Assembly: GCA_937922015.1 (NCBI GenBank)
Contig: CAKZVB010000073.1
Span: forward strand, 1 to 64,000
DNA length: 64,000 nt
DNA from: an uncultured Granulosicoccaceae bacterium
GTDB lineage: Bacteria > Pseudomonadota > Gammaproteobacteria > Granulosicoccales > Granulosicoccaceae
Direction of reading: 5' to 3'
Translations under genes and position numbers: made by a program
Notes under the pieces: generated by a model
Database searches by the model: none
What the model was told of the DNA's origin: nothing
Seen by the model: only the letters and a program-made list of their open reading frames with translations
Part shown: positions 10,398-20,697 of the stretch, piece after piece
How positions within the stretch are numbered: the first letter of the stretch is position 1
Layout of the letters: the number at the start of each line of letters is the position of its first letter

Positions 10398-10493
10398 GGA
10401 AGAGCGACCCGATCCGGTGACGGGTCCGGATTTCAAATCCGGTGAGACGCGTCAGACGTGTCTGGTGGGTTCGACTCCCACGCTCTTCCGCCA
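10398..10493 (+). tRNA. selC: tRNA-Sec (anticodon TCA), CCA encoded
   Basis: GGAAGAGC/GCTCTTCC 8-bp acceptor stem, 6-bp D stem GACCCG/CGGGTC, anticodon arm CCGGA-TTTCAAA-TCCGG (TCA at 10433-10435), long variable arm AGACGCG/CGTGTCT, T arm GTGGG-TTCGACT-CCCAC, then GCCA. Confidence 0.96.
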
Positions 10494-10688
10494 TCTTCTG
10501 CCCCCGATTCTTGCATTCTGTGCGTAAAACGATTTCCTGAGCGCGCTGGCCTGTATCAGGTTGAGATATCGCCTGAATTTGTGTGCGGCATTCAATTATT
10601 CCCATACTCATCACAATGCGCGTTAAGTTGCCGGTGTTTCCGTCGCCAACGTTAGGAATACTCCGTAAATCACATAGAGTTGTCGATT

Positions 10689-11309
10689 ATGGCACGGTCC
10701 TCCGATTCTTTTTTTATACTTGCGCTGTTTAAGGATAAAACCTTTCAGGCACGCGAGATTCGTCGCGTCATCGCATTCGCGACACTGTATCTGGTCCTCA
10801 CAACTGTGATGTTGGGGCTTTTTTACAATCATCTGCTGGGTCAGCTGGCATCTGGTAACTCGCCGATGCTGTTTGTGTCCGAGGACATGAACATGCTCAA
10901 TGAACAAATTCCCAGTCTGAGCAGTGTATTGGGAAAATGGATCGGTATGATGATGTTGATGAATATTGTTGTTACCAGCATGATCAGTATTTACATCGTA
11001 CGTAAACTGGGTCAACCGTTGCTGGCTGTTAAACGCGCACTGCGTGAGATTGGCGACGGCAACCTGAATGTCAGAATGCGTGCCGGTGACGATGCCGAAT
11101 TTTCCGAGCTGACGGATGCACTGTCCGTTGCGGTTGCCAGTATCAATAAACAGGTGGCGGCGGCAAAAACCGAAATGGATACCCTGCAGGATCTAAAGTC
11201 GCAGCCATCGGCTAATGCAGATGAGATTGAATCATCATTGACTAACTGCAAAATCGCGCTCGACTATTTCATAACTAATAATTCTTCAGACGGTAAAGCA
11301 GCAGCTTGA
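10689..11309 (+). CDS. HAMP-domain membrane protein
   Basis: Two transmembrane segments, then HAMP-like IVRKLGQPLLAVKRALREIGDGNLNVRMRAGDDAEFSELTDALSVAV. Start may be ATG 10689 or TTG 10680. Confidence 0.75.
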   Translation: MARSSDSFFILALFKDKTFQAREIRRVIAFATLYLVLTTVMLGLFYNHLLGQLASGNSPMLFVSEDMNMLNEQIPSLSSVLGKWIGMMMLMNIVVTSMISIYIVRKLGQPLLAVKRALREIGDGNLNVRMRAGDDAEFSELTDALSVAVASINKQVAAAKTEMDTLQDLKSQPSANADEIESSLTNCKIALDYFITNNSSDGKAAA

Positions 11310-11367
11310 GAGTGAGACTGACTGGTATCTACCGACAAGGAACCGGTGAACCGGTGTTGCCCGCGGA

Positions 11368-12402
11368 TTGATGGTTATGACGACAAAAATAACAAATCGC
11401 AAAACCCGAACTACCGTAACGAAAGTTGCGAGCGGAGCGCTGCTGTGTGCTTTGCTTGCCTCGTGTGTAGCGGTAGAAGAAGAATCATCCGATGAAAGTT
11501 TCAGCGGATTGAAGATATCAATTGCTGATTATCGATTCGGTGTTCAGGACGTTGGCAGCAGCACCCCGCAAACTATAGAAATCAGAAACGTTGGCGTAGA
11601 CACCTTTCCGATTAACTCTGTGGGTGTGAGCGGTGAGAATAGCCAGGACTTTGTCACTCAGTCTGTGGAGGGAGTGACTCTGGAACCCGGTGATAGATTA
11701 ACGCTGGGTGTGGCCTTCGAGCCTGTAGGCGAGGGGCAAAGAACCGGCTCTCTGGACATCGACTACAGTGTGATACAAGGGATCGGCTCGAATGCGGTTG
11801 AGTCACTGTTCTACAACGCACGTGATCTCGAAGACGGTGGCGACAATGTAGCTGCTGCCCAGGAATACCGGCGCTATTTGAACGGTGGATCCACCACTGA
11901 CAACAAAGCCCGTGCAATGATCAAAATGTCGTTGCTTGAAGAGGCCGACGTCTACGGGATTGGCAAGGACTTCAATCTTTATAAATCGGCGTTGAATTTA
12001 CGTGATGATGGCGATATTGCAGGTGCTATAGAGGCGCTTAACAAGTTGATCGCTGAACAGCCTGACAGCTATCTGGTCGATGATGCCAAATACATGCTGG
12101 GCTATATCCAGTTAGTCGATCTGTCAAACTACACCGCCTCTCTGGAGACTATGAAAACACTGGTCGAACAGCACCCGGATAGTAGTTACTACGATACCGC
12201 GTTGTATAGTCAGGGTCTGGCAGAATACGAATTGGGCAATGTAGAACGCGCCGAAGAAATATTTTTCTCGCTGCGTGATCGCCATACTGGCGTGCAGCTT
12301 GATCTGTTTGAATTGCGCTGGCCGAAAGACAACTATGTGTCACGTCTGTGGTTTGACAAAGCCGATGAGCAACTGGCGTCTATCGACGATACTGAATCAT
12401 AG
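11368..12402 (+). CDS. lipoprotein with ASH/HYDIN-like beta domain and C-terminal TPR-like region
   Basis: Lipobox LLASC; FGVQDVGSSTPQTIEIRNVGVDTFPINSVGVSGENSQDF; repeated helical segments with YSQGLAEYELGNVERAEEIF. Confidence 0.7.
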   Translation: MMVMTTKITNRKTRTTVTKVASGALLCALLASCVAVEEESSDESFSGLKISIADYRFGVQDVGSSTPQTIEIRNVGVDTFPINSVGVSGENSQDFVTQSVEGVTLEPGDRLTLGVAFEPVGEGQRTGSLDIDYSVIQGIGSNAVESLFYNARDLEDGGDNVAAAQEYRRYLNGGSTTDNKARAMIKMSLLEEADVYGIGKDFNLYKSALNLRDDGDIAGAIEALNKLIAEQPDSYLVDDAKYMLGYIQLVDLSNYTASLETMKTLVEQHPDSSYYDTALYSQGLAEYELGNVERAEEIFFSLRDRHTGVQLDLFELRWPKDNYVSRLWFDKADEQLASIDDTES

Positions 12403-12425
12403 ACAGACCGGCACTTCTCGTCTGA

Positions 12426-13460
12426 TCAAGACGACTCCTGGCCCAGCGACTTGATTTTAGTCAGGGTGTCAGCTGTCAGTTTCTCAGTGTAACGATGAAT
12501 CTTGTGATGGGTAGGCATCCATCCCAGAAGAAAGCGGTGAAAATCAGTCCATGCGACTGAGTACAGCGCCCGCCATTCAGACTCCAGCTCGTTAAAATCA
12601 ATGTTTTCACCTGCAGTAGCTTTTTCGTTATCACTATTGCTCAGCGCCATCTTTAAGGTTGTGAAGTAACGATCAAGCAGCTTGGGGGCGTACTTTTCAC
12701 AGTCCTCCTCATCCAGACAACTGCCTATAAAATAGGCGATGTCCTTCATACCACAAGCCGCCCCGATGTACTGGAAATCTACCGCCGCTACTGCGGTGCC
12801 AGTGCCAAAACAAAAATTCGCCACCTTTGCATCACCGTGTACCAGTGTTTTATAGCGACAGTTGCTTAACATGGAATCAATCAGTGCTGCATGGTCGCGC
12901 AGCGGCCCTGCAGCCATTGCCCTGAGTTCATCAGGTCGAGTGGCCAGATGCCAGTAAGAGCCGTTGTCCCACAGATTGTCTGCCTCTTTGTTCAGGTAAG
13001 TGGCGTGGAAGTGCGCCAGCCAGTCAATGCAGCTCAGTGCCTGTCGATCAGATAACGAGCTGTGCCGAACCGGATAGCCGGCGGCATCCAGGTCTTCCAG
13101 TAGTATCCAGCGTTGCGTTCCCTGTTGATCGGTCCCGTAACATTGTGGTACCCGGCAATGTTCGTTGCAGTGATAGCTCCAGTGCTTATACCAGTTGGAT
13201 TCCACCTCGTAGGAACGCAATTTTCGCCGCGTGGCAAAATCGCTGTGCCAGCCTTTCGGGTGTTGTCCTGACTGTTGCGCCGGTGGCGACACATGTTTGA
13301 GCACTACGGTGTCTACTGCAGCCCCGCTTAATCGCGCGCGGAAAATTTCGCCATATCCACTCCACAGAGACTGGATGGATTCCGCCCGCTCAACCTGCTC
13401 AGCGCCCATGGTGTTGCGTACCAGAACTTCCCAGTGATCGACCCTATTATTATTTGCCAT
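12426..13460 (-). CDS. aminoglycoside/choline-kinase-like phosphotransferase
   Basis: LVHGDAKVANFCFG and AAVDFQYIGAACGMKDIAYFIGSCL are APH/CHK-type catalytic and metal motifs. Confidence 0.8.
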   Translation of the reverse strand: MANNNRVDHWEVLVRNTMGAEQVERAESIQSLWSGYGEIFRARLSGAAVDTVVLKHVSPPAQQSGQHPKGWHSDFATRRKLRSYEVESNWYKHWSYHCNEHCRVPQCYGTDQQGTQRWILLEDLDAAGYPVRHSSLSDRQALSCIDWLAHFHATYLNKEADNLWDNGSYWHLATRPDELRAMAAGPLRDHAALIDSMLSNCRYKTLVHGDAKVANFCFGTGTAVAAVDFQYIGAACGMKDIAYFIGSCLDEEDCEKYAPKLLDRYFTTLKMALSNSDNEKATAGENIDFNELESEWRALYSVAWTDFHRFLLGWMPTHHKIHRYTEKLTADTLTKIKSLGQESS

Positions 13461-13548
13461 AGCGAGTTTTAGATACGAAGATGGAGGTAAGAGGCTCTAC
13501 AGTGCTACATTGTACCCCTACACTGCCGGATACTGATGGAGAAAAACA

Positions 13549-14427
13549 ATGCCAGTCGCACAACGGTTTGAAGCCGCCGGGGGCGGCGCGCTCAGCGTCG
13601 ATATGCAGCGCGCCTATGAACGCGATGGCTTCCTGATTCTCGACAATTTTTTCACCGCCAGCGCCTGTGACTCCCTCAGAGCACGCGCGCTTGAGTTAAT
13701 CGATGATACAGATATTGCCTCACTGGGAAGTGTGTTCTCGACCAGTTCACACGCGCACACTAAAGATGACTACTTTCAGTCCTCCGGAGATAAGATCCGA
13801 TATTTCCTTGAGGAAGAAGCGCTTGATGATAACGGTGCACTGCGACGCCAGCCCTCGGAGTGTGTTAATAAAATCGGCCATGCACTGCATGATCTTGATC
13901 CTGTATTTGAACAGTTCTCCAGATCACCGGCGTTAGCTCGGCTAGCGGGTGAGATTGGCTACCAGCAGCCGTTGTTGCTGCAGTCGATGTACATTTTTAA
14001 ATCTCCCGGTATTGGCGGTGAAGTCGACTGCCACCAGGACAGTACCTTCCTGTATACCACGCCACTTAGTTGCACAGGTTTCTGGGTTGCGCTGGAAGAT
14101 GCCACTGTAGAAAACGGCTGCATGTATGCTTTACCAGGCGAGCACAAGGGTGGTTTAAAGCAACGTTTTTACAGAAAACCCGACACCGGCGAGCTGACTT
14201 TTGAAACGTTGTCTGAACATGACTGGCACTCGCAAGCGGTTGCACTGCCGGCACCTAAAGGGACACTGGTGGTGCTGAATGGTGAATTGCCACATCAGAG
14301 TTCTGCCAACCGATCAGACAAATCCCGACACGCCTACACCTTGCATGTAATTGATGGAGTGTGCCAGTACCCCGCTGATAACTGGTTGCGTCGTGATGCG
14401 AAAATGCCGTTACGTGGATTTCAATAA
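13549..14427 (+). CDS. phytanoyl-CoA dioxygenase (PhyH) family protein
   Basis: YERDGFLILDNFFTASACDSLRARA, CHQDSTFLYTTPLSCTGFWVALEDATVENGCMYALPGEHK, LPHQSSANRSDKSRHAYTLH. Confidence 0.9.
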   Translation: MPVAQRFEAAGGGALSVDMQRAYERDGFLILDNFFTASACDSLRARALELIDDTDIASLGSVFSTSSHAHTKDDYFQSSGDKIRYFLEEEALDDNGALRRQPSECVNKIGHALHDLDPVFEQFSRSPALARLAGEIGYQQPLLLQSMYIFKSPGIGGEVDCHQDSTFLYTTPLSCTGFWVALEDATVENGCMYALPGEHKGGLKQRFYRKPDTGELTFETLSEHDWHSQAVALPAPKGTLVVLNGELPHQSSANRSDKSRHAYTLHVIDGVCQYPADNWLRRDAKMPLRGFQ

Positions 14428-14472
14428 TCCAGTAACGGCAATCAGGCGATTTGCTGCATCCATCCGTTTCAT

Positions 14473-14772
14473 CTAATTCTGATACCGTTGATATTTTTCC
14501 TCAGGGCTATTTCGATTATCCGGCAGGTCTGTATAGTCTCTTTGGCTTTCGGCCAGTGCCTCGTGTCTTTGCAGACCTATGTCATTAAGCTCATGATCAG
14601 TCAGTCGCGCAAGGGTGTTTCGTTCCGACCTGATTTCATATCGCAGTAATTGCAGTTTATAGTAGTTATGCAGTCGATTGATCAGCCGCTGGTAAAAGTT
14701 GCACCAGGTGAAGTTAAACTTCCTGTCAGCTGAGCGGTTAATGACAATGTGTGGTGTTATATCAAATTTCAT
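14473..14772 (-). CDS. DUF1127-containing small protein
   Basis: C-terminal RNTLARLTDHELNDIGLQRHEAL matches the DUF1127 motif. Likely start is Met at 14772 rather than 15009. Confidence 0.65.
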   Translation of the reverse strand: MKFDITPHIVINRSADRKFNFTWCNFYQRLINRLHNYYKLQLLRYEIRSERNTLARLTDHELNDIGLQRHEALAESQRDYTDLPDNRNSPEEKYQRYQN

Positions 14773-14923
14773 GATGTTCTCTATCAACGCCTGTGATCCT
14801 ATGTATATAGTGAATTGATGCATTGACTCTAGTGGTAAGCAGGGGTAAAAATGAATCGAAATATATTGATCACTATGTTCAACATATTTGATATCTCCTT
14901 TGATTGGTTTGGCAGGTAAGGTT

Positions 14924-15790
14924 ATGGCATCACGGCGTGAACTTGATTTAAACACTCTTAGAAGTTTTGTCACTATCGCAGAAGTTGGCAGTATGACGCG
15001 TGCTGCCAACAGACTTCACATGACGCAGTCTGCTGTCAGCATGCAGATTAAACGTCTCGAAGAGAGTCTTGAAATGGAATTATTCGAAAGAAAGTCAAAG
15101 GGCATGGCACCCACGGCGTCGGGAGATCAATTACTCAACTATGCCAATCAAATGCTTTCCCTGAATGATGAAGCGTGGGAGAAAATGACCGCACCGGAAT
15201 ACGAAGGGCAGGTGTCACTTGGTGTGCCGGTAGATATCATCAGTCCATGTATCCCCAAGGTTTTGTGTGAATTTAATCGCGCTTTTCCACGGGTTAAAGT
15301 GAATCTGAAGTCATCCAGAACCATGGCACTGCTGGATGAATTTCAGCAGGGACTGCACGACATCGTACTCACCACTGAGGTCAACCCCGGCCAAAATGGC
15401 GAGGTCCTGACAACGCAGCGCCTGGTATGGACAGGTGCGGTAAACGGCGTTGCGTGGCAGCAGCGACCGTTGCCAATTGGTTTTTCCAGAAGTTGTTTTT
15501 TCAGAACACAGGTGGTTGAGCATTTAAACAAAGCGGGGATCCTGTGGCAGGACATGATCGAGACCGATGATGACCTTGCCGGATATGCGATGGTCGCTGC
15601 CGATTTGTGTGTCACAGCAGAGCTTGAAAACTCAGTGGATAGAATCAGCAGCCTGTCGCCAGAGAGAACAGAGATAGACCATGCAGGTGAGTTGCCTCTG
15701 TTACCTGATCAATCGGTGGTGATGTATCGAAGTTCGAACAATGATCTGTCAGTGAAACTGGGTGAATATCTGGCAAAAGAGTTTAGCTGA
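14924..15790 (+). CDS. LysR family transcriptional regulator
   Basis: LDLNTLRSFVTIAEVGSMTRAANRLHMTQSAVSMQIKRLEESLEMELFERKSKG. Confidence 0.93.
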   Translation: MASRRELDLNTLRSFVTIAEVGSMTRAANRLHMTQSAVSMQIKRLEESLEMELFERKSKGMAPTASGDQLLNYANQMLSLNDEAWEKMTAPEYEGQVSLGVPVDIISPCIPKVLCEFNRAFPRVKVNLKSSRTMALLDEFQQGLHDIVLTTEVNPGQNGEVLTTQRLVWTGAVNGVAWQQRPLPIGFSRSCFFRTQVVEHLNKAGILWQDMIETDDDLAGYAMVAADLCVTAELENSVDRISSLSPERTEIDHAGELPLLPDQSVVMYRSSNNDLSVKLGEYLAKEFS

Positions 15791-15850
15791 GATAGCCCCC
15801 GGTCGATCCGTTCAGGCCTGAGCGTGGATAGAGATGGTGTCTTGCCGATT

Positions 15851-16990
15851 TTAATTCAGTGCATCTGCATCTTTTATAAAATCTTCAATGGCGGCATTTA
15901 TGCCCTCTGCTTTGACACTGAATGTGCTGAAATCAAACAGTCCGGATAGTTTTTGTTGTTCGTGTTCGACGCTGCCGGGACGGTAGCCCGTCACCAGTCG
16001 CAAGGCCCGTGGCATTAGTCCTGGCAGAGTGACATAGTCGGCACCCGGAGGGCCATCTCGCCCCGGCAGAAGACGTGATTTTCCAAGATGGCCTTTAAAC
16101 TGATAGAACGCATCCGACTGAGCCAGAAAGGCAAGAGAGTAGTCAATTTCCTGATCCCCTCGGGTGATGTCAAAACCTGCCATAAAGGGTTTGTTTGAAC
16201 CTGTTTTTATAAATTCGATATTGTCTTGCGAGATAAAAGATACGGCGGGATGACGCGTCTCTTTTTCGTTGTGAAGATAGAGCTCGTTTGAACGCATGGC
16301 GATATCTACCTGCACCCGGTGATCATCGGGAAGCTCAAGATCTTTGTTAAAAATATAGCTTGTCTGGTAGTTGTGTTGTTGCAATGTAACGGCGACAGGA
16401 ATATCCCGGTATAGCGCAATACTCAATCCGACGTAGTGGTCAAGCTGATGCCAGTCATTAAGACTTCCGGCGATTGTCAGCGCGGCCGTTTGCAGCCCGC
16501 CAAGCCCCTTGAGCAGACCACTGGCCGGAAATACCAGGTTATAGCTGAGAAACTCCAGCGGATAACTGTTGCCGTTATATTGCAAGGTGTCTGAGTCAAA
16601 TCTTGCGTAGACGACAGCGTCGCTGTCTTTGCGGTATGTGCCCTTGTAAATAAATCTTGCGGTCGGGTTGTCGCGATACTGATTTAAAAGCGCTTGTGTT
16701 ACCTGTTGGGATACCAATTCTCCATCATCCAACAACTTACCATCGGAAATGTATGACCGGTAGAAGTCCACAGGTCCTTGTTGTGCGATACCACTGCTGT
16801 CGATGGCTCGATAGATCCTGGGTTTGTATTTCTCCAGTAGTTGCTGCTGTTTTTCGTTTGGAACCGCAGTGGACGGCGGGTATTGGTTGAAATATTCACG
16901 GAATCCCGGTCTGTTGGCAAAGCTTTCACTGCTGGCTGTGCAGGAGGTTATCACCAGTACTACCCAGGACAGTGCCAATCGTGCTGACAT
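15851..16990 (-). CDS. predicted lipoprotein of unknown function
   Basis: From Met at 16990: MSARLALSWVVLVITSCTASSES (lipobox). 380 aa, no recognised family. Confidence 0.65.
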   Translation of the reverse strand: MSARLALSWVVLVITSCTASSESFANRPGFREYFNQYPPSTAVPNEKQQQLLEKYKPRIYRAIDSSGIAQQGPVDFYRSYISDGKLLDDGELVSQQVTQALLNQYRDNPTARFIYKGTYRKDSDAVVYARFDSDTLQYNGNSYPLEFLSYNLVFPASGLLKGLGGLQTAALTIAGSLNDWHQLDHYVGLSIALYRDIPVAVTLQQHNYQTSYIFNKDLELPDDHRVQVDIAMRSNELYLHNEKETRHPAVSFISQDNIEFIKTGSNKPFMAGFDITRGDQEIDYSLAFLAQSDAFYQFKGHLGKSRLLPGRDGPPGADYVTLPGLMPRALRLVTGYRPGSVEHEQQKLSGLFDFSTFSVKAEGINAAIEDFIKDADALN

Positions 16991-17072
16991 TCGGGTTAAA
17001 TGGCTGCGCAGCCGCGGTTGTAGTGAAATTTCGGATACCGCCATCATAGAATGTTTCGACGCTTGAGACTCA

Positions 17073-17879
17073 TTAATGAATCTCTGTGGCACTGGCCATG
17101 GCAGTGCGTAATTTCTCAAAGCTGAAATCATCGGCCTTGGCCGCGCTGATAATTTTAGCTTCGCGACGGCTGATTAAATCTATGGCGGCAGGCAGCTCAG
17201 GGACAGCGTGTTCCGGTACGACAACCGCACCGTGTACGTCCATATGGATGATGTCACCGTCTTTCACAGACATGTTGTGAATACAAACATCTCCGCCGAA
17301 ATCGACCAGGTGTACATGTGCATGGCTGGGTCCCACACGCCCGGCTAGCAACTGAAAATTGCTTGCAGAATCGGTCAGATCACGCATTGATCCATTGGTC
17401 ACGCAACCTGCCGCCCCGAGGCCTCGATGAATGTGGGTGTTTACCTCTCCCCAGAATGCACCGTAACCGGGGGTTACGTCCAGATCTTCAATGACCACGA
17501 TGGAGGGTTTTGCACCACTGGCAACGTATTCATAGTAGTTAAGTCGCAGATCCCGGACCTCATCTGCACTCTGCGTTGATGGTGAAGTTGCGCGTATTCT
17601 GGCGGTTCTTGCGTAACCAATCACCGGCGCTAAGGAAGGATCCAGGCTCACCAGCGGTTCAGTGGTAAATCCGCTGGCGCGGCGCTCCGGACAAACAAGT
17701 TCCAGACCATTGCAGATTGTTGGTGTATCCCATTGGGTTAATCGATAAAGGTCATCTAATGCGAGTTGCGACATCATGTACTCCATGTTGTATTTGTTCT
17801 CAATGCCAGAAGTACTGTAGCGTGTACAGTTATGGACGCGATTGCTGACCATCTTGTCAGCTACATTGTGTTTGGTCAA
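17073..17879 (-). CDS. RraA-like / HMG aldolase family protein; start uncertain
   Basis: VVIEDLDVTPGYGAFWGEVNTHIHRGLGAAGCVTNGSMRDL...GDIIHMDVHGAVVVPEH is typical of the RraA fold. Confidence 0.85.
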   Translation of the reverse strand: MTKHNVADKMVSNRVHNCTRYSTSGIENKYNMEYMMSQLALDDLYRLTQWDTPTICNGLELVCPERRASGFTTEPLVSLDPSLAPVIGYARTARIRATSPSTQSADEVRDLRLNYYEYVASGAKPSIVVIEDLDVTPGYGAFWGEVNTHIHRGLGAAGCVTNGSMRDLTDSASNFQLLAGRVGPSHAHVHLVDFGGDVCIHNMSVKDGDIIHMDVHGAVVVPEHAVPELPAAIDLISRREAKIISAAKADDFSFEKLRTAMASATEIH

Positions 17880-17904
17880 ATTGCCTTAAACGGAGGGAAA
17901 CTTT

Positions 17905-18870
17905 GTGAAAAAAGTACTGGTGACAGAGAAATTACATGCGGATGGGATGGCCCTGCTGGAGGCCAGATCTGATATCAAAACGCATTACCTTGATGGAGAT
18001 GTTGAAAAGCTGGGTGCAGCAATGGAGGACGCTCAGGGTGTGTTGGTTCGTACAATGCAGCTGTCCACAGCTGACTTGGCCCGGGCCGGTAAACTGGAGG
18101 TGATTTCACGCCACGGTGTGGGTTGTGACAACATCGATGTGGCGCATTGTTCGGCCCGAAATCTTCCTGTCGCAATTGCCGTTGACTCGAATACCACATC
18201 AGTTATCGAGCACGTCATTATGATGATGCTGGTGCTGAATAAGCGGGCCATTCAGTACGATCGGTATACTCGCGAAGGCCAGTTTAGTCAGCGCAGTCAA
18301 CACCACACAAGTGAACTTCACGGCAAGCATGTGCTTATCATCGGCTTCGGGCGTATCGGGAAACGAATTGCACCGGTGTGCAAAGCCTTAGGCATGCGAG
18401 TAACAGTGGCTGACATCGCTCTGGATCGTGCCTGCGCCAGTGAACTAGGCGTTGAAGCCGTGGATGATTTTCGCCCGTTGCTGGGTACTGCTGACTACCT
18501 GACCCTGCACGTGCCACTGGATGACAGCACCGCCAACATCATCGGCGCTAAAGAACTTGCCGCGATGCCGAGGCACAGCATAGTGATCAATTGCGCACGT
18601 GGCGGGGTGGTGGACGAGCAGGCACTGGCTGATGCAGTTCTAAACGGAGAAATCGCCGCCACCGGTTGCGATGTGTTTGCGACAGAGCCACCCGCCGCAG
18701 ACAATCCGCTGCTGTCGCTGCCTAACTCCATTGTTACACCCCACAATGCCGCAGGCACCGCAGAAAGTATGCGTAGAATGGCGACCTATTCAGCGCAGAA
18801 TCTACTTGATTTTTTTGATGGCAAACTTACCGCCGAGCGGTTGATCAACCCGCAAATTATGAAACCTTAG
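17905..18870 (+). CDS. D-2-hydroxyacid dehydrogenase (phosphoglycerate dehydrogenase-like)
   Basis: HVLIIGFGRIGKRIAPVCKALGMRVTVADI, NCARGGVVDEQALADAVLNG, VTPHNAAGTAESMRRM. Confidence 0.93.
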   Translation: MKKVLVTEKLHADGMALLEARSDIKTHYLDGDVEKLGAAMEDAQGVLVRTMQLSTADLARAGKLEVISRHGVGCDNIDVAHCSARNLPVAIAVDSNTTSVIEHVIMMMLVLNKRAIQYDRYTREGQFSQRSQHHTSELHGKHVLIIGFGRIGKRIAPVCKALGMRVTVADIALDRACASELGVEAVDDFRPLLGTADYLTLHVPLDDSTANIIGAKELAAMPRHSIVINCARGGVVDEQALADAVLNGEIAATGCDVFATEPPAADNPLLSLPNSIVTPHNAAGTAESMRRMATYSAQNLLDFFDGKLTAERLINPQIMKP

Positions 18871-18908
18871 AATAGCGATGTTAACGCGACCGGGTGGAAT
18901 GTTTCTGT

Positions 18909-19943
18909 TTAGCCGACTTTCACGACGATCTTACCGAAATTACACCCTGTAAGAAGGTCATTCAATGCTGCGGGCGCGTTCTCTAAACCATTGACTATTT
19001 GTTCTTTGTATTTAACCCGGCCACTGGCCAGCCAGGTTTTCATGTCACCGATGAATTCCTGATAAGTCGATTCAGGAAAACTGTCGTAAATAATAAAACC
19101 CTGTACTTTTACTTTCATGCGCAGAATGGTACCCATGATAGCCGGTCCGAAATCAGGACCTTCGGGTAAGCCTGACAAGTTGTACCATGACACAACGCCG
19201 CAGACCGGCATACGCGCAAAGGCATTTAGCAGCGGCAACACAGCGTATAGTACTTTGCCGCCAACGTTCTCATAATAGACATCGATACCATCAGGGCAAG
19301 CAGCGCTGAGCTGTTCAGCAAAACTGTCCGAGCGATGATCTATGCATTCGTCAAAACCAAGATTGTCGACAACATGAGCGCATTTGTCGCTGCCGCCTGC
19401 AATGCCTACCACCCGACAACCTTTTATTTTCGCTATTTGCCCGACCGTTGCTCCGACAGGGCCGGATGCAGCGGCGACGACCACTGTCTCTCCCGCTTTT
19501 GGTTCACCGATTTTAAGTAAGCCAGCGTAGGCCGTATAACCAGGCATACCCATAATGCCCAGCGACCAGGAAGGATTCTCTGGCGTCTTGCCAAGATTGC
19601 GCACTACGCCGGTTCCGTCAGTGACGAAATAGTCCTGCCAGCCGCTGCCGCACAACACATAGTCCCCCGCTGAATAGTTGGCATGGTTCGATGACATCAC
19701 CTCGGCGACTACCTGTCCTGTCATCACCCCACCAATCTTTACCGGCTCTGCATAGGATTTAGTGTCATTCATCCGCCCGCGCATGTAGGGGTCGAGCGAC
19801 AGATAAACCGTACGAAGAAGTATTTCGCCGTCGGCAGGCTGGACCAGCTCGACCTCTTCCAGGCCAAGGGTGTTTTCATCCGGCAGCCCGTTAGGACGTT
19901 GCTTGAGTACAATGCGTCGATTTATTTCAGTAGTTTGCGGCAT
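18909..19943 (-). CDS. NADP-dependent medium-chain oxidoreductase (YncB/prostaglandin reductase-like)
   Basis: LSLDPYMRGRMNDTKSYAEPVKIG, GMPGYTAYAGLLKIGEPKAGETVVVAAASGPVGATVGQIAKIKGCRVVGIAGG. Confidence 0.92.
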   Translation of the reverse strand: MPQTTEINRRIVLKQRPNGLPDENTLGLEEVELVQPADGEILLRTVYLSLDPYMRGRMNDTKSYAEPVKIGGVMTGQVVAEVMSSNHANYSAGDYVLCGSGWQDYFVTDGTGVVRNLGKTPENPSWSLGIMGMPGYTAYAGLLKIGEPKAGETVVVAAASGPVGATVGQIAKIKGCRVVGIAGGSDKCAHVVDNLGFDECIDHRSDSFAEQLSAACPDGIDVYYENVGGKVLYAVLPLLNAFARMPVCGVVSWYNLSGLPEGPDFGPAIMGTILRMKVKVQGFIIYDSFPESTYQEFIGDMKTWLASGRVKYKEQIVNGLENAPAALNDLLTGCNFGKIVVKVG

Positions 19944-20127
19944 GGTTGATCCTGAATGTGGTCTTTACCTGGAGGGTCGCGTGATAAATAGCATTTTTTG
20001 GATACGGCACTGGCCATGGAAAATTTGTCACGCGATTCACCAGATGGCCGACTGGTTTATCGTTGTTTGCAATAATACACAGGCTGCGCCCGTTGTGGTC
20101 GGCCATTGCGATATGACTGCTGTTTAA

Positions 20128-20568
20128 CTACTTTTCGTGCCGTGTCGCTAAGTTATTGTTACCGAATACTTTTGCTATACCGAGTTGCGCGTGACCGACC
20201 AGTGGCAGTGACTGTGTCTCTTTTTCCGTAAACCATTCACAGCGATCAGTGGTTCCATGTTGCTCGAATACCAGTTCGCCACTGACAATCGTAGCGTCGT
20301 ATAATATCCGGATACTATGGTATTTTGTACCATCAACTTCGTCGCTTAATGAATCTACCGCTGCCACATCTCCGCTGCGTACCACCAGTCCGGTTTCTTC
20401 CAGTACTTCACGCTCCACGGCAGCATCCGGGCTCTCACCGAAATCCAGCCCGCCGCCAGGCAGGGTCCAGTGTCCGGCTGACTTCATAACACGCTGCGAT
20501 AAACGACATAACAGAATTTTGTTGTCCTTTTTAAGCAGGCCGTAGGCAGAAATACGTGTTCTCTTCAA
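20128..20568 (-). CDS. NUDIX hydrolase
   Basis: Nudix box GGGLDFGESPDAAVEREVLEETGL. Confidence 0.93.
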   Translation of the reverse strand: MKRTRISAYGLLKKDNKILLCRLSQRVMKSAGHWTLPGGGLDFGESPDAAVEREVLEETGLVVRSGDVAAVDSLSDEVDGTKYHSIRILYDATIVSGELVFEQHGTTDRCEWFTEKETQSLPLVGHAQLGIAKVFGNNNLATRHEK

Positions 20569-20697
20569 GGTATTCTCTTTAAACTTGTTGTCTGGTAGTC
20601 GTGCGATGATAGCCGATTTTTTCCAGGCCCACTTGTGTTACCACCAGTGCCTTATTGGTCCTGATATCTATAAAACAATGATCAATCGAAACTTCAG

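Noticed and set aside
10321-10614. Minus-strand 97-aa ORF across the selC locus
   Set aside because: It is antisense to a well-supported tRNA-Sec gene, so the ORF is a by-product of the tRNA sequence.
10398-10700. selC as an integration site for a genomic island
   Set aside because: No duplicated tRNA 3' end, integrase or mobility gene was seen downstream. The following genes look ordinary.
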